Assembly (NCBI GenBank): GCA_016271365.2
Contig: CM057454.1
Location: 459,853,501 to 459,917,500, forward strand
Direction: 5' to 3'
Length of the DNA: 64,000 nucleotides
DNA from: Neoceratodus forsteri
Lineage: Eukaryota > Chordata > Ceratodontiformes > Ceratodontidae
The notes below the pieces were generated by a model, which saw nothing but the letters and a program-made list of their open reading frames with translations, was not told the origin of the DNA and did no database searches. A program made the translations under genes and the position numbers. Positions 9,630 through 22,050 of the stretch are shown piece after piece; positions within the stretch are counted from its first letter, which is position 1; every line of letters begins with the position of its first letter.

Positions 9630-11720
9630 AGGCAAGATGCAAGTTTTGCAGACTGCCCAGTATGGAAAACCAAAACACTAAGACAATAATTTTAAATTTA
9701 AACCATGAGAAGAAGTAGAAGCTAGTACTAATATTTAACAAATTCTAGTCCAGAGCCAATATGGATGGAAAATTCTGTCGGCTACTGCTTAAACTGACAC
9801 CACTCACTCACTCACTCACAATGAACTATACTTTTAAGAAAGTACTGCATCTTCTCATTATCATTTCCCTTTTTCAGTATTGTACCCTGTCTCAATGCCT
9901 CCAACCTTTGTGTAGGCTGATCGAATGATCCACTTTCGAGCAGCGGGATGTTACTGATAACCATGAGGCTCCAGTGACAGACAATGGCTACATGCTCCGT
10001 GGTCTTCTGGAGAAGGATGCAGAAGCAAAAAAGCAATATTTTAGGATCTGCAAATGTGGGTGGGGGAGTGAGTTTCATTTTTAAAACATTTACATATACT
10101 GTGTTTTTTATGATCTTGCCAACACGATTTTTTATATGTTTTATTGTAATTATATCATTTTACTTAATGCAGGTATTTAGTAATTTGTGTGATTAATGTG
10201 ATTAATTTGACAAATCTGAGTGACTATTGTAATTTTAGTTTGTTTGATAGAGGAACATGAAATAATTGAGAGCACCTGCAGTATAATAAAGAAGGCACAT
10301 AGTGCAAGGGGCTGGTTCAATCAAAATCTCTCACCTTAGTGCACGTTATAATTGAATGAGTCAGATCTAGAGAGTTGAAGGGTGTTTTGTGGTGTGCTCC
10401 TCAGAATGTTCAGAAACAGCTTGTGAGTGGCAGGTGGAGAGAGCCAGAAAATTAATATACTTTTCAAGTACAAGAATTTAACATGTGTGGTGCAAAGTGA
10501 GTGTTTTCCTTGTGGTTACTGAGCAGCCTGCTTGCAGTTATATCCATGAAGAGGAGCTGACAAAGTATAGGCTCTATAAAATTGGAAGCATCAGCTACAA
10601 AATATCGAAGAATTTTGTCATGGCAGTTGTGTAAGCAACGTGAGATATTAGAAGTCGTGAAAATCTTTACGTTGCAAGTAAGTCTGATGAACCAAATTCT
10701 GAACTAAATAATTTGTTTTGAAAACTTTGTTGATGTTGGACCTTTATTGAGCTTATTTGAGCTTATTCGAGGCTTATTTGAGCTTCATCTGATAGCAGCA
10801 AAAGTTTCCTGATTTTTGGTTTTTGGTTGTTGGTTTTGAACCCGTGGATAATTCTTGGGGTCTGATCTCTCTCTTAAATGTGTAGTGGAGGAAAAGGAGA
10901 TAGACGATTTTTTGTTGCCTGACTCAAATCATTCCTGGAGATATACAAATACAGTACAAACAGACCTTGTGCCAGTTCTCAGCAAGGATACAAGATAGAT
11001 TATAAGAAGTCCACCTTAGAAAGTTTCCTTGTTGTGGCAGCAGAGAAGCGTATTTAAAAGGAATTGGCTGGGACCTGCTCTAGGAAGAAGCGTGTGGTAA
11101 TTTCCGTAGGATATAAGAATAACATAAGAATATTGAAGTCTGGACTTGGCCTGGAGTCTTTGTATACCTTTTCACATAGTTGTGACTTTTGACTTTATGA
11201 AGGGGTGAATATAAGGTGGCTGTTTAACTGGAATAACACTAGGCTACTGGCCTAATAGTCCCTAAAGTCATCATAAGGAAGTTTTTGTATTAGATTCATT
11301 GTGACTTTGCTATTTTATAGACTGAACAGTAAGACAGATAAATAAGTGTTGGTTGACCACTGTTAAAAGATTGCTCTAACCTATAAGAGGAATACTGCGT
11401 GAAAGAAAAAAAAATGAAAGGGATAATAAGAAAAGTGAAGGGAAAAAGTAAGAGACAAAACAGAAGACAAAAAAGAAAATAACACAATTCTTAAATATAC
11501 AAAAAGAACATTTAAAGCATACAGAGTTAAGAGGAATAAGAGGATAGAAGTTTGATCCCAAAATGACATCTCCAGTAAGAATGCAAAATTATATTAAATG
11601 TTCATGTTCCCATCTGCTACTGAAATATATCAGAGATGTGGAAGAAGAAGTGGAAAAGGTGGAAGTAACTGGGGGGGGGGGAATAAAACAAGTGTCACGG
11701 ACCAGAATTACATGTTTCTG
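9630..11720. other. Unassigned; possible 5' region of LINE C
   Basis: No domain-bearing frame is visible. Short direct repeats of GAGCTTATT occur at 10746-10790 (three imperfect copies) and a poly-G run at about 11670. Because ORF1-like sequence of a plus-strand LINE starts just after, part of this region may be its 5' untranslated region, but nothing proves it. A (CACT)n run of five units lies near 9800. Confidence 0.3.
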
Positions 11721-12721
11721 ATTTGAAGGTTATGGAAGGGAAAATCATGGAAGATGATGCTAATTTGGTTACTAATTATGTCTTTCTGAATGGTGAAGGG
11801 AAGCCAACTCCAGGGAAAGAACATCTGAGTAATGAACCAATAGTTCTGGTGGGATCAAGTGATAGAATGGGCAAACAAAGTGTGGAGAGAGGTACATACC
11901 TTGAAAAGTATGAATCTTTTTTGACACCTTACATTAGAGATTTTAATATCAATGCTGATCAAAGAAAATGGAAAGAAAATCCCACCTCTTCCACTAAAAA
12001 GAATCCCCAAAAACCGCTTCATCAGTTAATAAAATTATTGATGGTGAAGAGGTGGGGTCCCAGTCATTAAAATGACAGCAAGCAGGAAGGAGAGATGGAA
12101 TGAAGCAGTACTTAGCACTCTTTTGGATTCAAAGAGAACAACATTTCAGTAATATTCAACTCAGTAACTGGTTACCCTGCTTCATGTATTCATGGACTTT
12201 ATGTAAAAAATCAAAGTAAATGTGAATTGGGAAAACAAGTAAAATACAAGCTACTAATAATATTTGCACAACTCAAGAGAAGGTTGAAGTTAATAAAAGC
12301 CTAACTAGATCTAGGGAGTTAAGTAAAGAAGTGATTTTAGCAAGTGATAGCATGAATAAGACAATAAAAGTAATAGCGGAGAATTGTAGATAAAGAAATA
12401 TAAGAAATAGATCTCTTAATAAGTGATCTAAATAAAAGGAAAAACAGATTTGGGAAGGTAAAGGAATACAGAAAGAAAAGGAAGCAGAAATGGTTAGATC
12501 TGTAAAGGGGGTAAAGCCTAGTTAAAGGGGAAAAGAGGAAGGCTGGAAGAAACACGTGACAAAAAGAAGATTGTTAAGGAAAAAGTAGCAAAGAAAATAG
12601 AAATGGGGACTGAATTGTATGTAGAGAAAAAAGTAAAATTTAATACAAGGTCTAAAGGGGAAAACAAGCAAATGAAAAGTCAATAGAAGAGAAGAATGAC
12701 TTACTAGCTAAAGGGGATTTA

Positions 12722-13390
12722 TTACCTATAGTATTTATTTATGTATTTGTTTATTTATTTATTTATAGAGCTTTTGTTGACCAGGTAGGTACACTAGACA
12801 AGACATTTGCCTATTTTCAGGTACGACCCGGGAGAGTACAATGAAATATAAGTTCATACAGAGGACAACATGATACAAGTTAGGCATTGCACAGAATCAG
12901 GTAGAACCAGATGGACATATCACAAGCAGTCAGTAAACACAGTTAGAATAGGAACAAAATATATACATAGAGTCACCAAGGCTATAACCAGTGCATTATA
13001 CAATTCTATACAGCTCAGAGCCCCAAAAGCAGAGCCACAGCCAAAGCATCACCTGAAACAGAAAGTAAATACATTATATACAGAGCAGAACCCAAGCAGG
13101 CAGGATGCATCAGCAGGACCTGCACAAGGGTACCAAAAGGACATGTAAGTCCAGTGCCGGGGACCAAGGTTAGTTATGGTGGTTTATGACAACCACATGC
13201 AGAGGAGAGCTTCAAGTAACTCCACAGGGAGCTCCGAAGGCATGAGTGGGAGGGGGAGGAGTGGACCTGGGTGGGAAAGGAGTTCCATACCCTGGGGGCA
13301 TATGAAGCAAAATCCCTGTCCCTCATTTGTGTTCAAGTGGGAGGAACTTTGAGAACAGCAGGGCCCAATATATATGAAAGGAGTACCAAA
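12722..13390 (-). repeat. (AAAT)n-tailed repeat, copy 1
   Basis: It starts with (TTTA)n and the sequence CTTTTGTTGACCAGGTA, followed by CCTATTTTCAGGTACGACCC, so the element reads on the minus strand with an AAAT tail at its 3' end. Three further copies of the same terminal block occur at 17935, 30366 and 52325. The downstream part has no recognised coding. The right boundary is approximate. It may be a SINE or the 3' end of a LINE. Confidence 0.55.
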
Positions 13391-13959
13391 ATCAAGAAAT
13401 GAAAATAATTATACATTGAAGCTTGCAATTTACAATATGTTCAAAGTTACAATAGGGCATAAAGTGAACTGGCAAGACCTTAAATTGACTCATAAATATA
13501 GAGCTAGACCTGCAAAGGCTGGCTTTGTGTGAGTTCTTAAAGATGGGGATAAAAGGAAAACTATTGTCAAACAAGAAAGATTTGCAGAAATAGGGTTTTA
13601 CTTGATGATACTGTACTCAACGATTCATAAAGTTATATGAAGCAGGAGATTATTACCAACAAAGGGATAATAAATGAGGACTCAAGGAAAAATAAGGAAG
13701 GGATAACAGCATATATGAAACCAACTGAAATAGTACATAACATGGGATGATGAAAAGGAAGAAATTAATAAAAGATGACAGAGACAACTGGGCAGTAGGA
13801 TTAATAATTCAGATATACTAGATCTTGAAGAGGAAACAGAGGAAAGTGATATACTGGAAGGTTTACATTCATTGAGTACCATTAGCAGCAAGAGTACTAT
13901 AGGTCTACTGGAAGAGTCAAATTGACCAGAGAAGGATATTAATGTAAAGGATCTGATAG

Positions 13960-14705
13960 AGCTACTCAGTTGGAATGTGACAGGGCTAAAAGAGAAGCTA
14001 ATAGATAAAGAATGCCATGATTGTATTAAACATGTTTTCATTATGATTATTGCAAGAAACCTGGTTGGAGAAAAGAGAATTTATGGCATTGAATGGTTTT
14101 TCTTCATGGTCAGTACCAGCCACAAGGCAAAAAATATTTGGATGTGCAAAAGTTGGTTTAATGATTCTGGTGAATATATCCCTTAAATGTAAAGTTGGGG
14201 TGGAGGGTAGTGCTGCTTCAGAATATTTTATGTACATCGTCCTAATAATGAATTATTAACATGGGTACTTTATAATATCTATATGCCTCCAAAATTAAAG
14301 ATACAAGATTATAAGTCGGTACTAAATCTAATCGGAAATAGTTTAGAGTCAGTCCAAGACAGATATATCTATGAACAATAATTGCAGGGGACTTTAATGC
14401 ACATGTGGGGAACATGTTAGAAGAGCAATCACATGATTGGTGTCTTGATGATGTCATGAATATTCTGGTAAGGAACTCTAGAGACAAAATTGATCTACTA
14501 AAGGCAAGAGCATAATACAATTCTGCAAGAAACTCAGTCTGAGACTGTTGAATGAGAGAACCAGAGGTGATTGGTCAGGAGAATTTACCTTCTTAACAAA
14601 AATGATGGAGTGTTCTAGATTTATATATGGTTGATGCTACTGATTATAAATTGGTTGAGAGGATTAAAATAGAGAAATGATGGGACAGTGACCATTTCCA
14701 CTTAT
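13960..14705 (+). pseudogene. APE-type endonuclease domain of LINE C
   Basis: It holds the catalytic landmarks of the LINE endonuclease that nicks target DNA for target-primed reverse transcription: an N-terminal SWNVTGL (Asn of motif I), QETWL (Glu of motif II), GDFNAH (Asp/Asn of the GDxN motif) and a C-terminal SDHFPL (Asp-His). Frames change between these boxes and one stop precedes the last one, so no enzyme can be made. The domain ends at the insertion point of the V-SINE block. Confidence 0.65.
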
Positions 14706-14710
14706 AACAG

Positions 14711-14962
14711 TGTCAGTGGCTCAACAGGTAACACACTCGCCTCTGAGGCAGGGAGATCAGAAGCCTGTGGGTTCTATCCCAACACAAGGTACTTGGGTTA
14801 ATATCCCAATACTGACACTGTAGTGCAGCATGAGGAGGTGCTGCACTCCTGAGGTGCCATCTCATGGATGAGATGTTAAACTGAGGTCCCATCTGCCTGC
14901 TCTGGTGGTAGTTCAGGTGGATGTTAAAGATCCCATGGCACTTCTCAAAAAGAGTAGGGGAG
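14711..14962 (+). mobile_element. V-SINE (HE1-like), tRNA-derived, 3' truncated
   Basis: The head has Pol III promoter boxes: an A-box-like GTGGCTCAACAGG near 14716 and a B-box-like GGGTTCTATCCC near 14769. The body contains GTGCTGCACTCCTGAGGTGCC, then GATGAGATGTTAAACTGAGG, then GTTAAAGATCCCATGGCACT and AGAGTAGGGG. This order is the conserved central domain of V-SINEs and is especially close to the shark HE1 type as remembered. The usual 3' tail after AGTAGGGG is missing, because the 3' end of LINE A begins there. It is a SINE rather than a functional tRNA gene, since the sequence cannot complete a cloverleaf and continues as the SINE body. Confidence 0.85.
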
Positions 14963-15243
14963 ATTTTATTGTAAAAACACATACAAAAATTTCTGTGGTT
15001 ACATCTTATACATCAGTGAATTCATGATCATACAATATTACATCAAGTATTCCCGTATAGTCCAAACTTCACCTTTTGTTATGACACTTATATTTAAACT
15101 ACTTCCTATCCTTCTCTATTTATTTATATTTAATTAAATAATTAAACCCTTTCCACCAATGTAACACCTTTTGTGATGAATACATAGATACATCTTTAGC
15201 ATAAACTTTCTATAATTCTTGTGACACTAAAAGGCCCAGACCA

Positions 15244-15540
15244 TCATATGACATTTTCTTTGGTATAAAACCCATTAGCATCTAGCCTGCCAATGATAAT
15301 ATCGAATGCAACAAAAAAATACCAATCATGTATCTTGATGCAAGTTTTAAACTTTAAATCATATTTTCCCAACACTAGTATCTCATAGGTCAGGTGTTTA
15401 AGCCACTTCATATTCCATTTAACAGCTAAGTGGTCCCACAATGCCAGGGTATATGAACATTCTAATAGGAAATGTTCCATAGTTTCAGTTTTATCTATAC
15501 ATTCCATGTAGGGACAGTTTCGTTTTCCAGGGCCTTGTGT
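15244..15540 (-). pseudogene. LINE A, C-terminal Cys/His segment of ORF2
   Basis: The reading includes MECIDKTETMEHFLLECSYT followed by LALWDHL. The spacing C-x9-H-x4-C before a Trp is the C-terminal zinc-like motif of L1/Tx1 ORF2 proteins, thought to help bind element RNA. It lies 3' of the RT, as expected. Confidence 0.6.
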
Positions 15541-16399
15541 AGCATTCCCCTTAAGTTTAACCTACCATAAACTCTGCGCCATAAGTTCTCCCACATTTTG
15601 GGGGTATCCTGGGTTGTGTAAGTTGTTTTAAAATTAATGGGTTATCCACCGTGGGACAATTCTTGAAACTGGGTTCTAAAGGGTATATTTAGCCAGAATC
15701 TCTATACAATTTTTACTAGGACTGTTTTGTATGGATGATTTCATGACATACCATTTATACAGCTTTTGTGCTGCTGGTTTGAAATAACTTGGTATATGTA
15801 TGTGATGATTTAGTTTAGCGCTACTCCACCCAAGTTTGAACATATCCTCCAAAGGTTAATCTTATCCAATCACTTTGAATTACACCTGTACAGGTTATCC
15901 CATTCTGTACCATCTGCAAAACAAATAAGACATGCAAGAAGATCACTGGATCTATCATTCCTAGTCCACCCTCAGTTTTGTCTAGGTATGTGAAACATCT
16001 TTAACTGGGTTCAGTTTATTCCCCATAACATTTGGAAAAACAAATTATATAATTTGGTTTCATGTTGTGTGGGTGGGGAAAAATCATTGTGACATATTGC
16101 AATGTAGGGATCATGAATTGTTTCAGAGTTCATATCCTTTTGAGTTTTGATACCTTCCAGTGTTTCCACCTTTGGATTTTAACATCTATTTTTTTGAATA
16201 GATTTATTCCATTTCTCTTCTGGAAGATTTTGTGGTCCATATAATATGCCTAATATCTCTATTGGTTCCCTGGAGATGTTTATGCCTACCACATCCACTG
16301 AAGCCGTAAATCCCCCTCCCAGGAAAAAGTCCTTTACTCTTCTTGTAGTTTAGTCTTGAATTGGAAACGTTCCCATGTTTGTGACTTTCCTGTATAAAA

Positions 16400-17500
16400 A
16401 CTTTAATTTGTTCATGATTATTGAAAAAAACAGCAGATATCATCTGCATATGCCTGCATCTGCAGACTATGTTGTATGCCCGCACCAGAAAGTCCTTGTC
16501 ATGTTGGTTGTTGTGTAATTATGTGTAATAGTGGGGTCCAAGGAAAAACTATATAGGAGTGGACTTAAAGGGCATCCCTGCCTAACCCCAAGGGAACCTC
16601 AAACCCAGATACAACCTGTCCTTTTATCAAAGGCCTTACAATGGAGGAAGAATATAGGGATTTTAACAGATCTATTATTGTTATAGGAATATGATATGCT
16701 TTAAGAACTGCATATCGAAAGGGATGATAATCTCTGTCAAAAACTTTCTCGTGGTCCACTGACACCAAGCATCCAGTAGCCCCTGATAAATTGAGATGCT
16801 CTATTGCATCTCTAATAATCATCAGTGCGTACTGTATTTTCTCATCTGGAAGTCTGCAATACTGCTGTGGTGAAATGACCAACGAAGCATAGTGCTTCAT
16901 ACAAGTGTTCAATATGTGAGTTAAAATTTTATAATCATTGTTCAACAGCACTATAGGCCTCCAATTTGAAATGTTAGACTTATTTTTTTTTTTGTAAAGG
17001 TAAATAAGCAAACCCTCTGTGAAGGAAGGAGGAATGGAGTTCATGGAAAAAAATGAAAGTACACTTTTTATAGACAGATGGCTAATTCCTTGTTAAAAGT
17101 TTTATAGAATTTATTTGGAATGCCATCCAACCCTGGGGAGGTCTCATTTTTCAGAGCTCTTATGGTTAATTCTATTTCCTGCACCATTATTGGGGCCTGT
17201 AGCTTGCCAACTTCTTCTGGGAAATCTGGAATATTTATAGCCTGCAGAAAGTCCTGTTTCTTGCTCCTGAATTGGTTGTTCAGGTTCTAGCGATTTATAA
17301 TGTTTTTAAATTAATTCTTCTATCCCATCGATTGAATTAACTCGGAGCCCATTTGGGAAGACTAAAAAGTCAAAAGTCACGCCCTCTTTGATATTTTTCC
17401 ATGCCTCAAAGGGATCCCCAACAGAGGATTTTTGTTCCCGTTATACAACATTGCCTAATTGTTTTAGCCCTATCGTACTGACATAGTTTCATAGCTTCCT
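16400..17500 (-). pseudogene. LINE A reverse transcriptase domain
   Basis: RT boxes appear in order on the minus strand: a finger segment SFTEGLLIYLYKKKNK, NWRPIVLLNNDYKIL, the first catalytic box VDHEKVFDR, then the palm YADD motif within AYADDI near 16440-16455. The enzyme would copy element RNA at a nicked chromosomal site. The usual QxxF thumb-side box has decayed to QQYCRLPDE, and frames shift between blocks. Two of the catalytic aspartates (YADD) are still encoded, but no continuous protein remains. Confidence 0.75.
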
Positions 17501-17561
17501 TGATTTCAGTGATTTGAGTTGAGTAATCATGTTATGAATGGTTCGCTAGTCTGTACAATTC

Positions 17562-17925
17562 CTACAGATGTCTTCTTAAGGACAGAAATTTCGAAACATT
17601 ATCATTCCTTCTTTTCATCCCATGATTTTTAAACCAAACTGTAATATCCTGCTTTGTATCAGACCACCACTTCCCTTTGTCTGAGTACAGAAATTTCACT
17701 GACAGTCTGGCTGCAAGGAAGTTTCCCATGCTCAGTTGTAATTTAGGCTCTGTTAATACTGAGGTGTTAAGCTTCCACCTACCATCCCTTTTGGGTGAGC
17801 CACCCACATGGTCTAAATGTAAACTTAAAAGATGATCAGAAAATTCTACCAGCTCTATATATAAATCTCCCTTAGGTAAGTTGGGAAAAGGAACATATAA
17901 TCAATAGTTGTTTTATAAGAATGCT
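17562..17925 (-). pseudogene. LINE A endonuclease C-terminus and linker to RT
   Basis: The minus-strand reading contains IDYMFLF, FSDHLLSL and GRWKLNTSVLTEP. These are the last endonuclease motifs (R-I-D-x-x-F and S-D-H) followed by the W-x-L-N linker of L1-type ORF2. The N-terminal endonuclease half is found only after a 3.4 kb gap, at 21365-21867, so an insertion separates two halves of one domain. Confidence 0.65.
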
Positions 17926-18289
17926 TCATATTTATTTATTTAGTTTTTGTTAACGGGTAAGTGCTCTAGCCAACAGGTGACTATTTTCAGGCATGACCGG
18001 GAGGCACAGTAACAATACAGAGTACAGTTTAAATACAAAGAGGCACAGCAACAATATAAAGTACAGTTTAAAAGACAATGAGGCAGGGTTACAGGTCAAA
18101 GTGTGACAACTGATTTACAGTTTACAGGTAGCATGAAAGAACGGGTACTGGTATCAGGACAGACCTAATGTACAGGCAGGTAAGGTGAGGGGGAGAAAAA
18201 AAAGGGGGGGACATGGTGAAGGAGGTGGCTAGGGATCCATGAGATCTAGTAGAGACAGCTCTCTGGTGGCATTAGCTGTAAGAGGCAGG

Positions 18290-19250
18290 GACCAGGAACC
18301 GGACTCGTGGGTTCGCCAACCGGTGAGAGGTATGTAGACGGGGGGGTGGAATGAGAAGGCAACCTAGCGCATCGGGCGGCCGGCAGAAAAGTGTCCGGGG
18401 CTACTGGTACTGTTTCCAGGTATGGGAGCCATGATTCAGTCGGGGGTGCTAAGGGAGTTTAACAGTATTTGTGGCAGAAGGCTGTTGTAGAGGACAATGC
18501 TCATGGAACCGCTGACCGGTATGCGAGTGTCCGAGAAGCAAGGATCGGGGGTGAGATGCAGCAGAAAGAGCAGTTGAGAGTGCAGGAAGTGCCTGGACTA
18601 GTGGTTCTGTATCTGGGCATGGGAACGGTGCACAGTCGGGGTAGGGGGGATTCTGGCGGTCAAGCAGTATTAGAAGCTGGACAAGGCCCCCTGTGGGTCT
18701 GTAGAGGCATGGCAGCGGCTCGTAGGAGGGTTGTAGGAGGGGAAAAAAGAGGGGGGACAAGAGGGAAGCGGAGCCGGGCTGGCCGTGCCAGATGCACCTG
18801 GAGAGGACAGTACCAAGGGTGGGGGGGGAGGCTGAAGGTAGGGACTTGTAACCGGACTCATGGGTCCGCAGACTGGTGGGAAGTGAAAATAGGCAACCTT
18901 ACGGCAACGGTGACCAGGGAGAATAGTATCACAGGTTCAGTTACAGGGCAGGGAGTTGAGGTATCAGTCAGGGTGAGAAGGGGCTTTGTGGCTTTAGCGG
19001 CAGAAGGCTGCAAGAGGAGACCGGGTTCATGGAACCGCTCGCGGATGAGAAAGTCAGAGGGTGGGGTTGGGGTGAAATCGGCAGGTGGCAGCTTCAGTGG
19101 CTGAAGCGTGGCAAGTGCCGGGTCATGGTCTGTTCCCCGGTGAAGGATCGGTGCTCAGTCAGGGTAAGGGGGGGTAAAGGTGGTCCACCGGCAATGGAAG
19201 CTGATTGAAACATACTGGTGACAGGTCCATGGGGGCGTCACAGTGTCACA
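18290..19250. repeat. GC-rich imperfect tandem duplication, period about 530-550 bp
   Basis: Blocks recur in order: AACCGGACTCGTGGGTTCGC near 18297 and AACCGGACTCATGGGTCCGC near 18849, then GCAGAAGGCTGTTGTAGAGG near 18473 and GCAGAAGGCTGCAAGAGGAG near 19001. The two units are diverged by substitutions and indels. An open frame of 211 codons (18469-19104, plus strand) crosses the unit boundary, but it has no recognised domain and probably reflects GC richness. GC-rich tandem units of this kind often form LINE 5' regulatory regions. Confidence 0.5.
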
Positions 19251-19379
19251 AAAGGCAGGTTTAGGAGGAAAAATTTAGGAAGGAGGGAGAAAGGGAGTGG
19301 AGCTGGGCGGCTGGGCCTGAAAACCAGGGGAGGAAAATAAAGGGGGTAGGGAGGGGAGAGGCCGAGTCCTAAGCTATGC

Positions 19380-20989
19380 CGAAGGCCCCTACTTTTCTGC
19401 GGCACAGTGGGACCAAGTTCTGCGGCAAGACTACCATTTGCCGCAGAACTTCTATGGTGGTGGTTTGTAATTTCTGCGGAAGTTCTGCGGCACTAACAAA
19501 CTACCACATCACAGTGTCAGCTTGTCATTCTGACTTCACTTTCATGGCCATGATTATAGCAATTAGGATGAGGGAAAGCACAGTAACACTAGTTCAAAAA
19601 ATAACAGACTTACAGAAATAATTTTATGCCTAAAAAAGCAAAACAAATGTCTCTCCCTTAAGGTCCTAGCCTATTGCATAAATGACATATGCAGGGGGGA
19701 CCTTATGTGATAAATAAGGTATTTCTATATGGATGCTATCTATCCCACTAATGAGGTCTCCACTGCCTATCACTTATGTATTTGTATGTGCTTTCAACAC
19801 CAATGAGGTTTCTACTGTGTATCACTGATATATTTATATGCAGTCTGTAACATACGTACAAATATGCATGTGTGTGTTTGTGTATATATAGTGAGTGAGA
19901 CAGATATACTGTATGTGTATGTGTGTAAATATATATATATATTTGTTTTAATTTCCATGAAATTGCATCCTCATTCATACAGATCCCATTGGAAATGGAA
20001 TAAACGGAATAGAGGCATTATTGCAAAGCTCATTTTTCATGTTAACCTGCTTCTCCTGACACACTACGTAACACCATCAGGCCATGACATGCATGAGAAC
20101 CAATTGTGAGATAGAGCTCTCAGCCCATCACAATGTGTCCACCGTGTGACAGAACACTGCACCATACCCTCCAGGCTCCGAGCAGTGATGTGTTCCACCA
20201 ATTCTTGTGCTGCCCAGCCAGCTCCCAGAGCTAATCTCTGAACCTGAGTTGCCAGCATGGAAACACAGCATGCTACCCTCTGGCCCAACAGTTGTCCCTG
20301 CACACGACATTTCTCCATAACTTTTAGGTGATTGTATCAACCAATGACAATATGTAATCAATAACCCTGGCAAAAATGCGTAAAATGCAATTATTTATTT
20401 AACATGTCTATTCTTTCAACAGGTCTACATATTATTGTATTCCACTTTTCTGGGCATAATTACTTTATTTTTATAAAAATGGCAGTTATATTCATTTTAC
20501 CAGTTATTCATTTCAGATGGCATCTCTATACCTTAAAGGCACAAATAAGTTTGTGCAAAGTGAGGTATGGACTTAACAGGTCTGTGCTATTGACAAGGTT
20601 TTGTTTAAGTTGGCCCTAGTGCAATAATGTAAGACTGAAAATTGTATTAGGCTGTAGTGCAGGTTGAGCAAATATCACCAATGCCTGATGTGCTGTGCCA
20701 CCGTCTCCGACAGTGGACACTGTGGTAGATAAGTGACTGTTCATTTCTGTGGCAGAATGCAGCCATTTCATTAACTAATGTATGATGTGATGGCAATGGT
20801 AACATCACATTCTGGGAATATGGGGGGGTTTGGATATAAAAAGAGGGGAAGGGAACCAGATTGTGTGGCTAAACAGAAATATTAGTAAAAAATCACCAAG
20901 AAGAGTGAATTCTGCGGCACCGCAGAAGTTCTGTGGTAGATAGCAAGTTCTGCTCAAAATTCTGTGGCCGCAGAATTCTAGAGGCCTTG
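19380..20989. mobile_element. TIR element, 1610 bp, with 7-bp target duplication
   Basis: The ends are inverted: left CGAAGGCCCCTACTTTTCTG and right (reverse complement) CAAGGCCTCTAGAATTCTGC, both running into CGGC. The flanking bases GCTATGC occur immediately outside both ends (19373-19379 and 20990-20996). Subterminal TTCTGCGG motifs are repeated several times on both sides. A cut-and-paste DNA transposon of hAT type is possible: hAT elements start CA and usually duplicate 8 bp, here 7. No transposase is recognised inside, so it is non-autonomous. It also contains (TA)/(TG)-rich sequence at 19860-19945. Confidence 0.65.
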
Positions 20990-21364
20990 GCTATGCCAGT
21001 ACCTAGTACACAGAAATTGTCAGCTAAATATTTAAGTAACAGTTTGAACAGCATTTTACATGCAAAACAGTGTGAAGGGCAAAAGGCAAGGTGCAGACAT
21101 TATAACAGTACGGTCTAATTACATATAACACATATATTGAATAGTGCAATAGGCTTCATAACCAAGAAGTTATTATCTTTAAGAGTGCATAGGGCAACAT
21201 ATATCAAGAAGTTAGTGTAGTCAACCAATAGCTAGATAAGGTAAGTCAGAGATAGGAGGAAGAGTATAAATGAATTTTGGGCTTTGCTAGTGATATGTAT
21301 TTTTGGGGGCTTTGCTTGTGATATGTATGACAACCTATCAAACCTGCTATGTCTATTATCTGTG

Positions 21365-21867
21365 TTAAAGCATTCGAGTCACAGTAAATTTTTTTCCATC
21401 ATCTTTTTTTTGTTTTTTCCCTTTTGAAATGCTGCGTTTAAAATCCCCACAGAAAAATATATTATGTGTAGTCACCAAATATGGTTGGATGGATTTCAAG
21501 TGACCAGCTCTTTCTGCTTTAGTTTGTGAGTTATAAATATTTATGAATTGACAATCCATATCCCCCATAACCCACCCAAAATTAGCACTCTGCCTGGGAC
21601 TAAATCAACCAGTTTCTGAAGTTTAAAGGAATATGAGTTAAACAAAATTCCCACCCCATCTGCCTTGTCCATTTTGAAAGACCAATAAGAGGGTCCCCAT
21701 AACCATTCATTTTTAAGCATCCAGATTTGCTCCTCAGAATGCATCCATGTCTCTTGTACAAGCCATATGTCCAATTGCTTCCTGTGTACATATTGAAATA
21801 CAGCTTGCCTTTTAATCACATTCAACAAACTATGTGCATTCACAGACCCTATTTTACAACTAGTCAT
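21365..21867 (-). pseudogene. LINE A endonuclease, N-terminal half
   Basis: The frame reads KIGSVNAHSLLN near the start (Asn of motif I), LDIWLVQETWMHSEE (Glu of motif II), then GPSYWSF and GVGILFN. A second frame carries FINIYNSQ and FFCGDF. This is the order of APE-type LINE endonucleases. The GDF motif has K where N is expected. The reading stops at the insertion junction near 21365. Confidence 0.7.
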
Positions 21868-22050
21868 TAATTAGAAATTACACCCAAGTCTGTTTATGAC
21901 TAGTTTTTTTTTCTTTTCTTCTTCTTTTCCCTTATAGGTATTCTGCTCTGAATTTTGAGCATGGGGCTCAAAAGGGATTTTGAGACTCCAGTCCCTACTT
22001 CCATGTCAGAATCCCCCAGGTTGTAAAAAGGACAGCATGAGTTATTTGTT

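Larger units (their letters stand above)
11720..14710 (+). mobile_element. LINE C, 5' part (I/Vingi-like non-LTR retrotransposon)
   Basis: This is the plus-strand 5' portion of a LINE whose reverse-transcriptase half lies at 30.45-33.2 kb. A 115-codon ORF1-like frame (11723-12070) is rich in charged residues and has no zinc knuckle. The endonuclease reads LLSWNVTGL near 13965, QETWLEKREF near 14050, AGDFNAHVG near 14385 and SDHFPL near 14690, in the order expected for an APE-type endonuclease. The domain is broken by several frameshifts. A separate T-rich repeat (from 12722) interrupts the region between ORF1 and the endonuclease. The clade assignment rests mainly on the RT half. Confidence 0.6.
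17926..21364 (-). mobile_element. Composite insertion inside the LINE A endonuclease
   Basis: The left edge is the (TTTA)n end of the AAAT-tailed repeat family (TTTTTGTTAACGGGTAAGTG then CTATTTTCAGGCATGACCG). The remainder up to 21364 has a G-rich, CpG-containing section (18200-19370) and a nested TIR element (19380-20989). It sits exactly between the GDFN and IDY motifs of the LINE endonuclease, so it arrived after LINE A. Whether the full 3.4 kb is one AAAT-tailed element plus one nested insertion, or more events, is not resolved. Confidence 0.5.

Noticed and set aside
14711..14790. Possible tRNA gene
   Set aside because: A- and B-box-like sequences are present, but the sequence runs into the conserved V-SINE body and cannot make a complete cloverleaf. 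It is the tRNA-derived head of a SINE.
18469..19104. 211-codon open frame as a gene
   Set aside because: It is in a G-rich tandem duplication, crosses the unit junction and has no domain; low stop density is expected at this composition.
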